64,000 nt of DNA from Oxalobacteraceae bacterium (GTDB lineage: Bacteria > Pseudomonadota > Gammaproteobacteria > Burkholderiales > Burkholderiaceae_D). The first letter of the stretch is position 1; the number at the start of each line of letters is the position of its first letter. Position numbers and translations under genes: made by a program. Positions 1 to 9,962 of this stretch are shown piece after piece. Location of the stretch: the NCBI GenBank assembly GCA_947448025.1, contig CANFLV010000013.1:1-64000 (forward strand), read 5' to 3'. The notes under the pieces are model-generated. The model did not search any database. It was given only the letters and a program-made list of their open reading frames with translations, and had not been told where the DNA came from.

Positions 1-1
1 G

Positions 2-442
2 TCTGAATTACAGACGCTGCTCGATGGTAATGCCGGCGAACAAAAGAAGCGGGCCGTGCTGCTGTATCCGGACTCAGCGGAAGAAAAATCATTGGGCCTG
101 GCAAGGCCGCCTGTATTCGATGCTGCGTGGCTGCTGCGTCCTGCAGAACTGCGCCTGATTATCCTCGATGGCACCTGGCGTAAAAGCCGCAAGATGCTGT
201 ATCAAAATCCACTCTTGCAACAGCTACCGCGATTCGCCCTGCGCGACACCGCGCCATCACGCTATTTGATCCGCAAAGCGCATGCGCCGAACCAGCTCTC
301 GACGCTGGAAGCGACTTGCCTCGCGCTGATGCAGGCAGATCCAGCGCCTGAAAAATATACGGCACTGCTCTATGCTTTCGAAGGTTTCGTAGACCAGCAA
401 ATCGCGACAGAGGCTTCCCGCAAAGCCACAAAAATTAATTAG
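2..442 (+). CDS. DTW domain protein (probable tRNA-uridine aminocarboxypropyltransferase), 5' end outside window
   Basis: The reading frame is already open at base 2, so the N-terminus lies before the window; the GTG at 56 is probably internal. Family knowledge: DTW proteins (TapT/YfiP group) transfer a 3-amino-3-carboxypropyl group from SAM to uridine in tRNA. Seen here are the LYPDSAEEKSLGL block, the signature segment ILDGTWRKSRKML, which carries the D-x-T-W that names the family, and a C-terminal LEATCLALM block. These correspond to the second half of a usual protein of about 200 residues. No N-terminal cysteine cluster can be checked because it would be upstream. The following 205 bases before the next gene hold nothing I recognise. 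Confidence 0.8.
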   Translation, partial: SELQTLLDGNAGEQKKRAVLLYPDSAEEKSLGLARPPVFDAAWLLRPAELRLIILDGTWRKSRKMLYQNPLLQQLPRFALRDTAPSRYLIRKAHAPNQLSTLEATCLALMQADPAPEKYTALLYAFEGFVDQQIATEASRKATKIN

Positions 443-647
443 CCTCATTCGAACCCTATTTATCCTCTAGCTTTGGCGCCAAATTCTGATGCTGCTTGCT
501 CGAGTCCGCTGCTGACCATCTTTTGCGCCAGCACAAATACTCATTTGCGCGCGGTAGCGGTGGCGGCCGAACCCACCTTAGGATGGATACTGCTGCCGTG
601 TTCGCTGCGCCTCTCTTGGCCCTGCACAGCGGCGCTCTGGAGCTGCC

Positions 648-2396
648 ATGCCATCGCACTTAGACGCCTGGAATGATATCGAGCCACCGAGCAGCATCGA
701 CCGCCTGCTGCACTCGCTGATCGGCCGCGCCACGTTCGGACTGTCGCCGGCCAGCCTGATACTGGCCTACGTCGATTGGGGCCTGCATTTTGCGCAGTCT
801 CCGGGAAAATGGGCACGGCTGTCGCAAAAGGCCTTGCGCAAACAGGCACGTCTGGCGAATTTTGCGGTGCGCAGCATGGTCGATGCGGACACGCCGCCCT
901 GCATTGAACCTTTACCGCAAGATCATCGCTTCCGTGACGCTGCATGGCAGCGCTGGCCATTTCGGCTCATTTATCAAGCCTTCCTGCTACGCCAGCAATG
1001 GTGGCACAACGCGACGACCGGCATCGGTGGCGTCACCCCCCATCATGCGCAGCTGGTGAGCTTCGCCACGCGCCAATGGCTCGATACCATTTCGCCAGTC
1101 AATTTCATCGCCACTAATCCCAAGGTCCTCGACGCGACCCTGCGTGAAGGTGGTATGAACTTGATGCGCGGGGCGATGAATTTCATTGCAGATACCGAGC
1201 GGGCATTCGAAAACAAGCCCGCGCCGGAAGCGCGCAATTATTTACCCGGACAACAGGTCGCCACCTGCAAGGGCGTGGTCGTCTACCGCAATCAATTAAT
1301 CGAGCTGATCCAGTACGCACCGCTACAAAATGAAGTCCACGCCGAACCCATCCTGATCGTGCCGGCCTGGATCATGAAGTACTACATCCTCGACCTGTCG
1401 CCGCATAATTCTCTCGTCCATTACCTGCTGGAACATGGCCACACCGTATTCATGATTTCCTGGCATAACCCGCAGGCCGCCGACCGTGATGCCGGCATGG
1501 ACGACTATCTGCGGCTGGGCATATTCGAGGCCGTCAATGTCGTGCAGGCGATCGTGCCGGAACGGCAAATCCATGCGGTCGGCTATTGCCTCGGCGGCAC
1601 CTTGCTGTCGATCGCGGCGGCCTACTTCAAGCAAATCGGCGAGCGGCGACTGTGCTCATTAACGCTGCTGGCGGCGCAGACGGATTTTTCGGAAGCGGGC
1701 GAGCTGATGCTGTTCATCGATGACAGCCAGCTGAACCTGCTCGACGACATCATGTGGGACCAGGGCACGCTCGATAAGCGGCAGATGGCGGGCGCTTTCC
1801 AGCTACTGCGTTCAAATGATCTGGTCTGGTCGATGCTGGTCAATGACTATCTGCTGGGACAGAAACGCCCCATGACCGACCTGATGGCCTGGAATGCCGA
1901 CGCAACGCGCATGCCTTACCGCATGCATAGCGAATATCTGCGCCGGCTGTTCTTGCATAACGATTTGTTTGAGGGCCGCTACAAGGTCGATGGCCGGCCG
2001 GTGGCGCTGAGCGACATCCATGTGCCGGTGTTTGCGGTGGCGACCGAAAATGACCATATTGCACCGTGGCGCTCGGTCTATAAATTCAACCTCATTGCTG
2101 AAACTGACGTATGTTTCGTGCTCACCAGCGGCGGCCACAATGCCGGCATCATCAGCGAACCTGAGCGTACCGACCGGCATTACCGGATGGCGCAGCACTG
2201 CTTCGGCGGAAAATACATAGCGCCGGATGACTGGGTTCAGCTCACGCCTGAAACGCGGGGATCGTGGTGGCCGGCATGGACGACGTGGCTGGCACAAAGC
2301 GCAAACGCAAAGGTCGCGCCGCCGGCATTAGGTGCGCCGCAGCGCGGCTATCCGCCTTTGGGGCCGGCGCCCGGACACTATGTCATGGAACATTAA
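648..2396 (+). CDS. phaC: Class I-type polyhydroxyalkanoate synthase (PhaC family)
   Basis: 582 residues, close to the length of the Cupriavidus necator enzyme. It polymerises (R)-3-hydroxyacyl-CoA into PHA storage granules in the cytoplasm. The N-terminal half matches the PhaC_N region and the C-terminal half is an alpha/beta-hydrolase fold. The lipase-like box GYCLGG puts the catalytic Cys at residue 314. Asp469 (in ENDHIAPW) and His497 (in GGHNAGI) complete the triad, with spacing like the known Cys319/Asp480/His508. GGAG five bases before the ATG supports this start. No phaA, phaB or phasin gene is adjacent, so it is not in a classical pha operon. It converges with the amylase gene that follows. 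Confidence 0.9.
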   Translation: MPSHLDAWNDIEPPSSIDRLLHSLIGRATFGLSPASLILAYVDWGLHFAQSPGKWARLSQKALRKQARLANFAVRSMVDADTPPCIEPLPQDHRFRDAAWQRWPFRLIYQAFLLRQQWWHNATTGIGGVTPHHAQLVSFATRQWLDTISPVNFIATNPKVLDATLREGGMNLMRGAMNFIADTERAFENKPAPEARNYLPGQQVATCKGVVVYRNQLIELIQYAPLQNEVHAEPILIVPAWIMKYYILDLSPHNSLVHYLLEHGHTVFMISWHNPQAADRDAGMDDYLRLGIFEAVNVVQAIVPERQIHAVGYCLGGTLLSIAAAYFKQIGERRLCSLTLLAAQTDFSEAGELMLFIDDSQLNLLDDIMWDQGTLDKRQMAGAFQLLRSNDLVWSMLVNDYLLGQKRPMTDLMAWNADATRMPYRMHSEYLRRLFLHNDLFEGRYKVDGRPVALSDIHVPVFAVATENDHIAPWRSVYKFNLIAETDVCFVLTSGGHNAGIISEPERTDRHYRMAQHCFGGKYIAPDDWVQLTPETRGSWWPAWTTWLAQSANAKVAPPALGAPQRGYPPLGPAPGHYVMEH

Positions 2397-2421
2397 GGGC
2401 GCAGCGCCCGCCGTCCAATAG

Positions 2422-4065
2422 TCAAGGCTGGATCACGAACACCTGCAATGACTGCGGCGCGAGCGTGAGCGTTGCACTGCCCGTGGCATTTGCGTTCAGT
2501 GTCGCAGCGCCCGCTGGCCAGGCCGGCACGAGGCGCGCAGCGGCGCCCAGTCCGTCGAGCTGTACGCTGCCAGCCGCTGTGTCGTAATTGAGTACCACCA
2601 GCGTGCGCTCCGTGCCCAGGCGGCGCTGCCAAGTCAACGCGCCGCCCTGAACTTTTGCCGCCTCGAACGAACCGCGCGCAATTGACGGCAGCGCATTGCG
2701 CAGGCCGAGCATGGACTTGTAAAAGGCGTGCAGCGAATTCGCATCGGCGAGCTGGCCGGCGACATTGTTTTGCCCGATATTTGCGGACAGCGCGCGGAAT
2801 GGCTGGCCGCTCGTGAAGCCGCGCGCATCGGCGCTCCAGCTCATCGGTGTTCTCAGGCTCGCATCCGCCTGCAGCCCGGCCGCGCCCGCCATGCCGATTT
2901 CCTCGCCGTAGTAAATGAAAGGTGTGCCCGGCTGCAGCAGATACGTCGCCGCGGCCAGTCGATAGCGCGCCGTATCACCGCCGAGCTGGTCCCACAGGCG
3001 CTGGCCGGCAAACGCATCATGGTTCGAAATCAGCGTCGCCATGCTCGCCGGAGCACTGCCGAAATAAGTCGCGAGCGCTGCGATTGCCGCCGTCTGTCCG
3101 CGCGCGGCGTTGACGATATCGCTCTGGTGGCCGAACGCGAACGCGCTGCCACAGACACCTTGTGCGGCCCAGGCGGTCGGGTTCGCCGCCGCTTCGCACA
3201 CCATGTAGCGCTGGCGGTAACTGCTGACGACATTGTGCAGCTGACCCATGAGCAGATAACTCTCAGGCTGGTCATACCACGCCGAGGCACTGTTCTCGAC
3301 CAGGTTGGGCACCGCATCGAAGCGGAAACCGTCGACGCCGCGATTGAGCCAGAAGCGCAGATTGTCCTGGTGCCAGGACAATACCGCGGGATTACGGAAA
3401 TTAAAGTCCGGCATGCTGCCGTCAAACGCAGCGAAGTAGTAGGACAGCGACCACAGGCGCCATGGATTCATGCCATAGATGGACCAGCCGGCCGGCATCT
3501 GGCTTTGCCAGAGATACCAGTCGCGATAGGGATTGCTGCTCGACGCGGCCGAATTGACGAACAGCGGATGCTGGGTCGCGCTGTGATTGATCACGTAATC
3601 GATGATCACGCCGATGCCGCGCGCATGCGCCTGACGCACGAACTCGTCAAAATCGGCGAGCGAACCATACGCCGTTTCGATATTGCGGTAATCGCTGACC
3701 GCGTAGCCGTGATCGTGATCCTGGCTGCGCGTGACAGGCATCAGCCAGACGCCCTTGATGCCGAGATCGCGCAGGTAATCGAGGCGCGAGGTCAGTCCCT
3801 TGAGGTCGCCGATCCCGTCGCCATCACTGTCCTGATAGCCGCGCACATAAATTTCCATGAAGGCGCCGCTCTGCCAGCCTTCCGCGAGCGTGGAACCGGG
3901 ATCGGCGAGCGTGACGCTGCTGATGTCGACGGTTGGCAGTGCCGGCGCCGGATCGATTGTCGGAGCTGCTGGCGACGGCGCGGCACTGCCTGTATTGCCG
4001 CTGCCGCCGCCGCAGCCGGACAGTGTGATCGCCAGCGTCAATAACAGGGCCAGATCGATTCGCAT
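2422..4065 (-). CDS. GH13 alpha-amylase-family lipoprotein
   Basis: 547 residues from the ATG at 4065, which follows a GGAG; the frame extends upstream, but this start gives a lipoprotein signal with lipobox LSGC (Cys18). A low-complexity Gly/Ser/Pro/Ala linker follows, then a GH13 barrel. Conserved regions are visible: DYVINH (I), GFRFDA with nucleophile Asp250 (II), Glu291 in MVCEAA (III) and NHD with Asp350 (IV). Lipid anchoring suggests a membrane-bound enzyme that hydrolyses alpha-1,4-glucans at the periplasmic or outer cell face; exact specificity is not readable. It is the last gene of a minus-strand set with the cytoplasmic alpha-glucosidase and glucokinase. The 183-bp gap before it may hold its own promoter. 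Confidence 0.88.
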   Translation of the reverse strand: MRIDLALLLTLAITLSGCGGGSGNTGSAAPSPAAPTIDPAPALPTVDISSVTLADPGSTLAEGWQSGAFMEIYVRGYQDSDGDGIGDLKGLTSRLDYLRDLGIKGVWLMPVTRSQDHDHGYAVSDYRNIETAYGSLADFDEFVRQAHARGIGVIIDYVINHSATQHPLFVNSAASSSNPYRDWYLWQSQMPAGWSIYGMNPWRLWSLSYYFAAFDGSMPDFNFRNPAVLSWHQDNLRFWLNRGVDGFRFDAVPNLVENSASAWYDQPESYLLMGQLHNVVSSYRQRYMVCEAAANPTAWAAQGVCGSAFAFGHQSDIVNAARGQTAAIAALATYFGSAPASMATLISNHDAFAGQRLWDQLGGDTARYRLAAATYLLQPGTPFIYYGEEIGMAGAAGLQADASLRTPMSWSADARGFTSGQPFRALSANIGQNNVAGQLADANSLHAFYKSMLGLRNALPSIARGSFEAAKVQGGALTWQRRLGTERTLVVLNYDTAAGSVQLDGLGAAARLVPAWPAGAATLNANATGSATLTLAPQSLQVFVIQP

Positions 4066-4248
4066 CGCGTCTCCAGATTTATTCGAATTATTTGCAAGGA
4101 CATGCCAACTGTTTTCGTCGCCCGGTGCGGCGCACACCATGCCGCTCTGACTCAGCGGACGGCGGTCTCTGGCGCCTCAGACTATCGGCGCTCAGCTATC
4201 CGGCATGGTCGACTGCGCCGGGGCGCAATGCGTGCGAAAGAGGCCGCC

Positions 4249-5922
4249 TCAAGCCTGCGTTTGTTTGGCAATACCGAACCATGCGCCATATGCGGGCAGC
4301 GCGATCGTCGCGCCATGCTGCTGCCCCGGCAAGCCGTGGCCGCTGAGCGCTTCGGCATGCGCGGCGGCAGGCAGCTGTATCTCGACCGCCGCCTGACCAA
4401 GATTGAACACTGCCAGCACATCGGCCTGGCCTGCGAGACTACGGCGCAAGGCCAGCACCGGCTCCGGCGCATCGAGGAAGTGGATGTCGCCGCGCGTGAG
4501 CTGTGGCAGGCCTTTGCGCCAGGCGATGATGTTTTGTGCGAACCGCAGCACCGAGTCCGCATCGTGCAGCTGCCCGGCAGCAGCCTGCGCGACATGCTCG
4601 GGCGGCAGCGGCAGCCAGGGTTTGCCGCACGTGAAGCCGGCATTCGGCAAGGCCGCATCCCAGGGCATGGGCGTGCGGCAGCCATCGCGGCCCTTGAATT
4701 CTGGCCAGAAGGTGATGCCGTAAGGGTCTTGCAAATCCTCGAAGGCCAGCTCGGCTTCGGTCAGCGCCAGTTCATCGCCCTGATACAGGCAAGGCGTGCC
4801 CTTCAATGCCAGCTGCATGGCCAGCACCATCTTCGCAAACGCCGGCGGATTGTTCTTGCCGCCCCAGCGCGACATCACGCGCACGGCATCATGATTACCG
4901 ACAGACCAGGAGGCCCAGCCACCCTTGACGCGCGCCTCGAATTGCTCGACCTGGGTGCGGATATGCTGCGCCGTGAATTCCTGCGTGAGCAGGTTGAAGC
5001 TGTAAGCCATGTGCAGCTTGTCGCCGTCAGCCGTGTACTCGGCCATCACGGCCAGCGAATCATCGGCGCCGACTTCGCCGATAGCCACGGCACCATAGGC
5101 GCGCAGGAGACTACCGACCTGCTTGAGGAAGGCGAGATTTTCCGGGCGCGTCTTGTCGTAAAGGTGCGCCTGCATGCCATACGGATTGACGTCGGACACG
5201 GTGCTGCTGTCGCGTTTGGTCGCCGGCGGATTGCTGCGTAATTCGGTGTCATGGAAATGAAAATTGCAGGCGTCCATCCTGAAACCATCGACACCGCGCT
5301 CGAGCCAGAAGCGCAGGTTATCCAGATGCGCTTGCTGCACTGCCGGCTGATGGAAGTTCATGTCCGGCTGACTGACCAGAAAATTATGCAGGTAGAACTG
5401 TCGCCGCCGCGTATCCCACTGCCAGCTCGAGCCGCCAAAGACCGACAGCCAGTTATTGGGCGGCGTGCCATCGGGCTGCGGATCGGCCCAGACATACCAG
5501 TCGGCCTTGGGATTATCACGACTCGCGCGACTCTCTGCAAACCAGGGATGCACTTCGGCCGTGTGCGACAGCACCTGGTCGATCATGATCTTCAAACCCA
5601 GGCCATGCGCGCGCGCGACCAGCGCATCGAAATCGGCGAGGCTGCCAAACAGTGGATCGACATCGCAGTAGTCAGACACGTCATAGCCGAAGTCCTTCAT
5701 CGGCGACGTAAAGAAGGGCGAGATCCAGACGATGTCTACACCCAGCGCGGCGATGTAATCGAGCTTGGCCGTAATGCCGGCCAGGTCGCCCACGCCATCG
5801 CCATTCGTGTCGGCGAAACTGCGCGGGTAAATTTGATAGATCACGGCTTCGCGCCACCAGTCAGGCGTCAAAGCGAGGCGTTGGGCGACAAATTTACTGG
5901 CGTTGGCAGAGATCATGGACAT
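4249..5922 (-). CDS. GH13 alpha-glucosidase, cytoplasmic
   Basis: 557 residues without a signal peptide, so it should act in the cytoplasm on imported maltose and short maltodextrins, releasing glucose for the glucokinase encoded 24 bases upstream. The N-terminus has the oligosaccharide-hydrolase pattern WWREAVIYQIYPRSF. Catalytic regions: GFRMDA with Asp217 as nucleophile, GEVG with Glu283 as acid/base, and GNHD with Asp345. The overall layout resembles the Xanthomonas/Caulobacter alpha-glucosidases found beside TonB receptors and MFS maltose carriers. A second Met lies two codons in and neither has a strong ribosome site, so the start is approximate. Confidence 0.9.
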   Translation of the reverse strand: MSMISANASKFVAQRLALTPDWWREAVIYQIYPRSFADTNGDGVGDLAGITAKLDYIAALGVDIVWISPFFTSPMKDFGYDVSDYCDVDPLFGSLADFDALVARAHGLGLKIMIDQVLSHTAEVHPWFAESRASRDNPKADWYVWADPQPDGTPPNNWLSVFGGSSWQWDTRRRQFYLHNFLVSQPDMNFHQPAVQQAHLDNLRFWLERGVDGFRMDACNFHFHDTELRSNPPATKRDSSTVSDVNPYGMQAHLYDKTRPENLAFLKQVGSLLRAYGAVAIGEVGADDSLAVMAEYTADGDKLHMAYSFNLLTQEFTAQHIRTQVEQFEARVKGGWASWSVGNHDAVRVMSRWGGKNNPPAFAKMVLAMQLALKGTPCLYQGDELALTEAELAFEDLQDPYGITFWPEFKGRDGCRTPMPWDAALPNAGFTCGKPWLPLPPEHVAQAAAGQLHDADSVLRFAQNIIAWRKGLPQLTRGDIHFLDAPEPVLALRRSLAGQADVLAVFNLGQAAVEIQLPAAAHAEALSGHGLPGQQHGATIALPAYGAWFGIAKQTQA

Positions 5923-5945
5923 GGCAGGCAGAAAGTGAACGGCGC

Positions 5946-6968
5946 TCAGGCCGCAGCGAGTTTTTCAGTGAGGATGGCCGAGATGCCGAGGAAGGCCGGA
6001 TATTCTTCGGTGATGATGTAGACCGGGATTTGCGCGAGATACTGCCTGAAGCGCCCCTTGGCTTCGAAGCGTGCGCGAAATGCTGACTGCGTGAATAGCG
6101 TCCCGAGGCGCGGCACGATGCCACCGCCAATGTACATGCCGCCAGCAGCTCCCAAGGTGATGGCGAGATTGCCGGCGACGGTGCCCAGCATGGCGCAAAA
6201 GCGCTCGACACTTTGCGCACACAGGTCGCACGACTGCGCAGCGGCGCGGCCACTGATTTCGGCTGCCGTGAGCGCATCAATGTGCGTCTGGCCGGCGCGT
6301 TCAGCGAGCGAACGGTAAATCAATTCAAGCCCGGGACCGGAAATGAGGCGCTCTGCCGAGACATGCTTATGGTCGCGCCACACCAGGCGCAGGATATCGA
6401 GTTCGACTTCATCGACCGGCGCGAAAGTCACATGGCCGCCTTCGCTGGCCAGCGGCACCCAGTGTTCGCCCAACGGAATGATGCCGGACACGCCCAGACC
6501 TGTGCCGGGACCAATGAGGCCGATCGGTGTACCGGGCTGGCCTGCGCCACCGCCGACTTTTTGCCGCTGGTTGTCGGACAAATGCGGCAAGGCCATCGCC
6601 AGCGCGGTGAAATCATTCACCACCAGCAGGGTTTCCAGCGCTAGCGCGCGACGCACGGCGTCGATCGAAAATTCCCAGTGATGATTGGTCATTTTGATGA
6701 AGTCGCCAGTGACCGGATTGGCGATTGCGACCGCAGCGTGGCGTATCGGCTTACTGCACAAGGCGCGCACCTCCGCACTCGCCAGATAGTGCGCGACGGC
6801 GTCGGCAAACTGCGCATACGCCGCGCACGGCAATACCTTGACGGCCGCGAAAACGTGCGCACTGATTTCCAGCGCAAAGCGCGCATTCGTTCCGCCGACA
6901 TCGGCCAGAAGCCGTGGACCGTCTGCGTACGGCGGCGCTGGATGTTGCATCAAATTCGTACTGTTCAT
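5946..6968 (-). CDS. glk: Glucokinase (catalytically intact)
   Basis: ATP-dependent phosphorylation of glucose to glucose-6-phosphate in the cytoplasm. From the chosen ATG at 6968 the protein has 340 residues. Visible motifs: phosphate loop DVGGTN (residues 23-28), the glucose/catalytic pair in VVNDFTAL (Asn118, Asp119), [14 protein letters not shown] and LISGPGLEL. All match the Glk_2 family, including the catalytic Asp that the second glucokinase-like protein in this window lacks. An upstream in-frame ATG at 7001 would nearly abut the predicted operator at 7010-7024 and leave almost no leader, so I prefer 6968; neither start has a clear Shine-Dalgarno. It heads the glk / alpha-glucosidase / amylase set. 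Confidence 0.9.
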   Translation of the reverse strand: MNSTNLMQHPAPPYADGPRLLADVGGTNARFALEISAHVFAAVKVLPCAAYAQFADAVAHYLASAEVRALCSKPIRHAAVAIANPVTGDFIKMTNHHWEFSIDAVRRALALETLLVVNDFTALAMALPHLSDNQRQKVGGGAGQPGTPIGLIGPGTGLGVSGIIPLGEHWVPLASEGGHVTFAPVDEVELDILRLVWRDHKHVSAERLISGPGLELIYRSLAERAGQTHIDALTAAEISGRAAAQSCDLCAQSVERFCAMLGTVAGNLAITLGAAGGMYIGGGIVPRLGTLFTQSAFRARFEAKGRFRQYLAQIPVYIITEEYPAFLGISAILTEKLAAA

Positions 6969-7009
6969 AATTGCTGAGGAGCTGATACGGACTTTGCACA
7001 TTTTAAAAA

Positions 7010-7024
7010 TGTAACAATACTACA
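7010..7024. promoter_or_regulatory. Predicted 15-bp operator TGTAACAATACTACA
   Basis: The inverted repeat TGTA(A)-N5-CTACA lies between divergent glk and pulA. It overlaps a plausible minus-strand -10 (TATTGT, 7019-7014) whose -35 would be TTGAGG (7041-7036, 16-bp spacing), so a bound protein could block glk transcription. The same layout recurs at 15026, 31168 and 39400. Length and arm spacing resemble HexR (RpiR family) operators; which protein binds is inference. Confidence 0.6.
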
Positions 7025-7075
7025 AAATCTAGCGACCTCAAAATGGATTCGGGGTGCATTCCGATCCTGTCAAAA

Positions 7076-7105
7076 TTTACAAATGAAAATTGGCGCTATT
7101 ATAAA
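7076..7105 (+). promoter_or_regulatory. Predicted sigma70 promoter for pulA
   Basis: TTTACA (7076-7081) and TATAAA (7100-7105) are 18 bases apart, or 17 if the -10 is read as TTATAA. The start codon of pulA is about 100 bases downstream. The predicted operator at 7010-7024 lies about 50 bases upstream of the -35. Confidence 0.5.
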
Positions 7106-7203
7106 ATCGGAGCAGTGGGCTATTGTCTGCAGAAAGGTATTCAAACTACAGACTCGCCCAAGCTCGGTTTTTATCCCGATAACAGTACGAATAAACCGAC
7201 TTC

Positions 7204-9909
7204 ATGATAAAAATAACCAAACGCCAGCTGGCATATGCACTGTTGATCAACGCGCTCGCGCTAGGCGGAGCAGCGGCTGAATCGATGTCGCAGGCCTGCG
7301 ATGACGCCGATTTCCAAACGACCCTGCATGCGACACCCACGTCCTACGCCGCGCGCGCGGTCTGGCTCAATGCCAGCCTGATCCAGTGGCCGGGCGTCAC
7401 GCATGCCGGGCGCTTTCGCCTGTATTACGGGGCGCGCGGACGCATCCTCGCGCAAGCCGGCAGCAAGGTGCTCGGTGCCGATGGCTATGTCGCGCTCGAG
7501 GTCTTCAATGGCGCGCCACCCGCCGCCGATGCCGAACGATTCAAGTACCTCGCTGCTGGCGTGCGCTTGCAGGTCGGCGCGGGTGATCGCGCGCGCTTGC
7601 CGGCTTTGCACCGCCAGCAGCTGGTGCTGGTACAGGAGTCACCGGGCGGCGACGTGCGCGAGGCCAGCGCCGTGCAAAGTGCCGGCGCACTCGACGCGCT
7701 GTATGCCGACGCCGCACAAGCCGAAACACTGGGCGTGAGCATCACGCACGATACGCGCTTTGCGTTGTGGGCGCCGAGCGCGCAGCAGGTTTTACTGTGC
7801 ACCTATGAAGCCGGCAAACTGCGCGCGGACGCGGTCGATGCCATGCAGCGCGATAAGGCCAGCGGCGTCTGGTCCATCAGCAAACCGGGCGACCTGTCCG
7901 GGCGCTATTACCGTTACGTCGTCGACGTCTTCGTCAATGGCGCCGGCCTCATGCGCAATCGTGTCACCGATCCCTATTCGCTGAGCCTGAACACCGATTC
8001 GCAGCGCAGCTACATCGGTCGGCTCGACGCTCCCGGACTTACGCCAGCCGGCTGGGAGCAGGATAAAACGCCGGCGCGCATTGCCCAGGCCAGCGATATG
8101 GCGGTGTACGAGTTGCATGTGCGCGACTTCTCGATCAATGACGCCAGCGTGCGACCGGCCTGGCGCGGCAAATACTTGGCCCTCACCGAAGCCCGTTCGC
8201 ACGGCATGCAGCATCTCGCCGCCCTCAGCCGCGCCGGCATCACCGATGTTCACCTGCTGCCGATTTTCGATTTCGCGAACCTGCCGGAAGCCGGCTGCGT
8301 GACGCCGCACATCAGCGGCGCGCCCGACAGCGAGGAGCAGCAGGCAGCGATTTCTGCCGTGCGCGAGCGCGACTGCTATAACTGGGGCTACGATCCCTTT
8401 CACTTCAATGCACCCGAAGGCAGTTATGCCACCGATGCCGCCGATGGCGCCACGCGCATCCTCGAATTGCGGCGCATGGTGCAGGCGCTGCATCACAGCG
8501 GCCTGCGGGTCGGCATGGATGTGGTCTATAACCACACTTCAGCGGCAGGCCAGAAGCCGGCCGCGGTGCTGGACCGTATCGTGCCCGGCTATTACCAGCG
8601 CCTCAATGCCGCGGGCGAGGTCGAGAACTCGACCTGCTGCGCCAACACTGCGACTGAAAACCGCATGATGGACAAGCTCATGCGCGACTCGGTGGCGCTG
8701 TGGGCGCGCGAGTACCACATCGATTCCTTCCGCTTCGACCTGATGGGGCATCAGCCGCGCGCCGCCATGGAAGCCGTGCAGGTCAGCGTCAATTTAGCGC
8801 GCGGCGCGCATGTGCCATTGCTCGGCGAAGGCTGGAATTTCGGCGAAGTCGCCAACGGCGCGCGCTTCGTGCAGGCAGCTCAGGGCGCGCTCAATGGCAG
8901 CGGCATCGGCACCTTCAGCGACCGTGCGCGCGATGCCGTGCGCGGCGGCGGCCCGGCCGATTCCGGCGCTCGCCTGCTCGAAGCGCAGGGCTGGGTCCAG
9001 GGACAGCTGGCGCCCGCGGAGATGATGGTCGCCGCGGACATGATCCGTGTCGGCCTGGCCGGTTCGCTGCGTGACTACACGATGCAAACCCATGACGGGC
9101 AGATCAAAAGTCTCGCCGGGATCGATTACCACGGCCAGCCAGCAGGCTATGTCAGTGCTCCCGGCGAAGTCGTGAACTATGTCGAGAATCACGATAACCA
9201 GACACTGTTCGACAATAATGTATTGAAGCTGCCGCGCGCGACCAGTCGCGAAGACCGTGTGCGGGTGCAAATGCTGGCGCTGGCGACGACCATCTTCAGC
9301 CAGGGCATTGCCTATTTCCATGCGGGCGTGGATATCCTGCGCTCGAAATCGCTGGACCGCGACAGCTTCAATTCCGGCGACTGGTTTAACCGGCTCGACT
9401 GGACTTACCGCGATAATTATTTCGGCACTGGCCTGCCGCCGAAAGAAGCGAATGGCGCCAATTACGCCGTCATCAAGCCGCTGCTGGGTCAGCCGCAGAT
9501 CAAGCCGGCGCCGCAGGATATCGTCATGGCGCGCGACATGTTTCGCGACTTGCTGCGCATTCGCAGCAGTTCCAGCCTGTGGCGCATGAGCAGCGCACAG
9601 GAGGTACAACAGCGCCTGCATTTCGCCAATCTCGGGCCGCAGCAAAACCCGGCCGTGATCGTCGGCCGGCTCAATGGCGCAGGCTATCCGGGCGCGCAAT
9701 TCAAGCGCATGATTTATTTCATCAATGCTGCGCCCACGACGCAAGACATCGCCATCGCCGAGGAGCGCGAGCGCGCCTTCGTGCTGCATCCCGTGCATCT
9801 CGAGCCGCAGGCAGCCGACCGCCGGCCGGCACAGCTGGCGCGCTATGACAGCGCCAGTGGACGCTTCAGTATTCCGGCGCGAACGGCATTGGTGTTTGTG
9901 GAAAAGTGA
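7204..9909 (+). CDS. pulA: Exported type I pullulanase (GH13 alpha-1,6-glucosidase)
   Basis: 901 residues. It cleaves alpha-1,6 branches of pullulan, amylopectin or branched maltodextrins. The N-terminus (KRQLAYALLINALALGGAAA) is a Sec-type signal peptide, so periplasmic or secreted. Beta-sandwich carbohydrate-binding-like modules precede the barrel. The pullulanase hallmark YNWGYDP is at residues 392-398. Asp512 (DSFRFDL), Glu542 (GEGWNFGE) and Asp664 (ENHDN) are the nucleophile, acid/base and third carboxylate. It is divergent from glk, sharing an intergenic operator. No strong ribosome site precedes the ATG. A MITE sits downstream of its 3' end. Confidence 0.93.
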   Translation: MIKITKRQLAYALLINALALGGAAAESMSQACDDADFQTTLHATPTSYAARAVWLNASLIQWPGVTHAGRFRLYYGARGRILAQAGSKVLGADGYVALEVFNGAPPAADAERFKYLAAGVRLQVGAGDRARLPALHRQQLVLVQESPGGDVREASAVQSAGALDALYADAAQAETLGVSITHDTRFALWAPSAQQVLLCTYEAGKLRADAVDAMQRDKASGVWSISKPGDLSGRYYRYVVDVFVNGAGLMRNRVTDPYSLSLNTDSQRSYIGRLDAPGLTPAGWEQDKTPARIAQASDMAVYELHVRDFSINDASVRPAWRGKYLALTEARSHGMQHLAALSRAGITDVHLLPIFDFANLPEAGCVTPHISGAPDSEEQQAAISAVRERDCYNWGYDPFHFNAPEGSYATDAADGATRILELRRMVQALHHSGLRVGMDVVYNHTSAAGQKPAAVLDRIVPGYYQRLNAAGEVENSTCCANTATENRMMDKLMRDSVALWAREYHIDSFRFDLMGHQPRAAMEAVQVSVNLARGAHVPLLGEGWNFGEVANGARFVQAAQGALNGSGIGTFSDRARDAVRGGGPADSGARLLEAQGWVQGQLAPAEMMVAADMIRVGLAGSLRDYTMQTHDGQIKSLAGIDYHGQPAGYVSAPGEVVNYVENHDNQTLFDNNVLKLPRATSREDRVRVQMLALATTIFSQGIAYFHAGVDILRSKSLDRDSFNSGDWFNRLDWTYRDNYFGTGLPPKEANGANYAVIKPLLGQPQIKPAPQDIVMARDMFRDLLRIRSSSSLWRMSSAQEVQQRLHFANLGPQQNPAVIVGRLNGAGYPGAQFKRMIYFINAAPTTQDIAIAEERERAFVLHPVHLEPQAADRRPAQLARYDSASGRFSIPARTALVFVEK

Positions 9910-9962
9910 GGTCGCTGTGACAGATTTCGCTGGCGAATACGCAGCGGAAGGCAGGACAAAAA

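Noticed and set aside
2728-4044. 438-codon open frame antisense to the lipoprotein amylase gene
   Set aside because: Arg/Ala/Gln-rich shadow frame of a high-GC gene whose opposite strand has a clear GH13 product.
7010-7024. LacI-family operator interpretation of the TGTAG dyads
   Set aside because: LacI operators usually have a central CG and even symmetry; these are 15 bp with a variable five-base centre, and no LacI gene is in the window.
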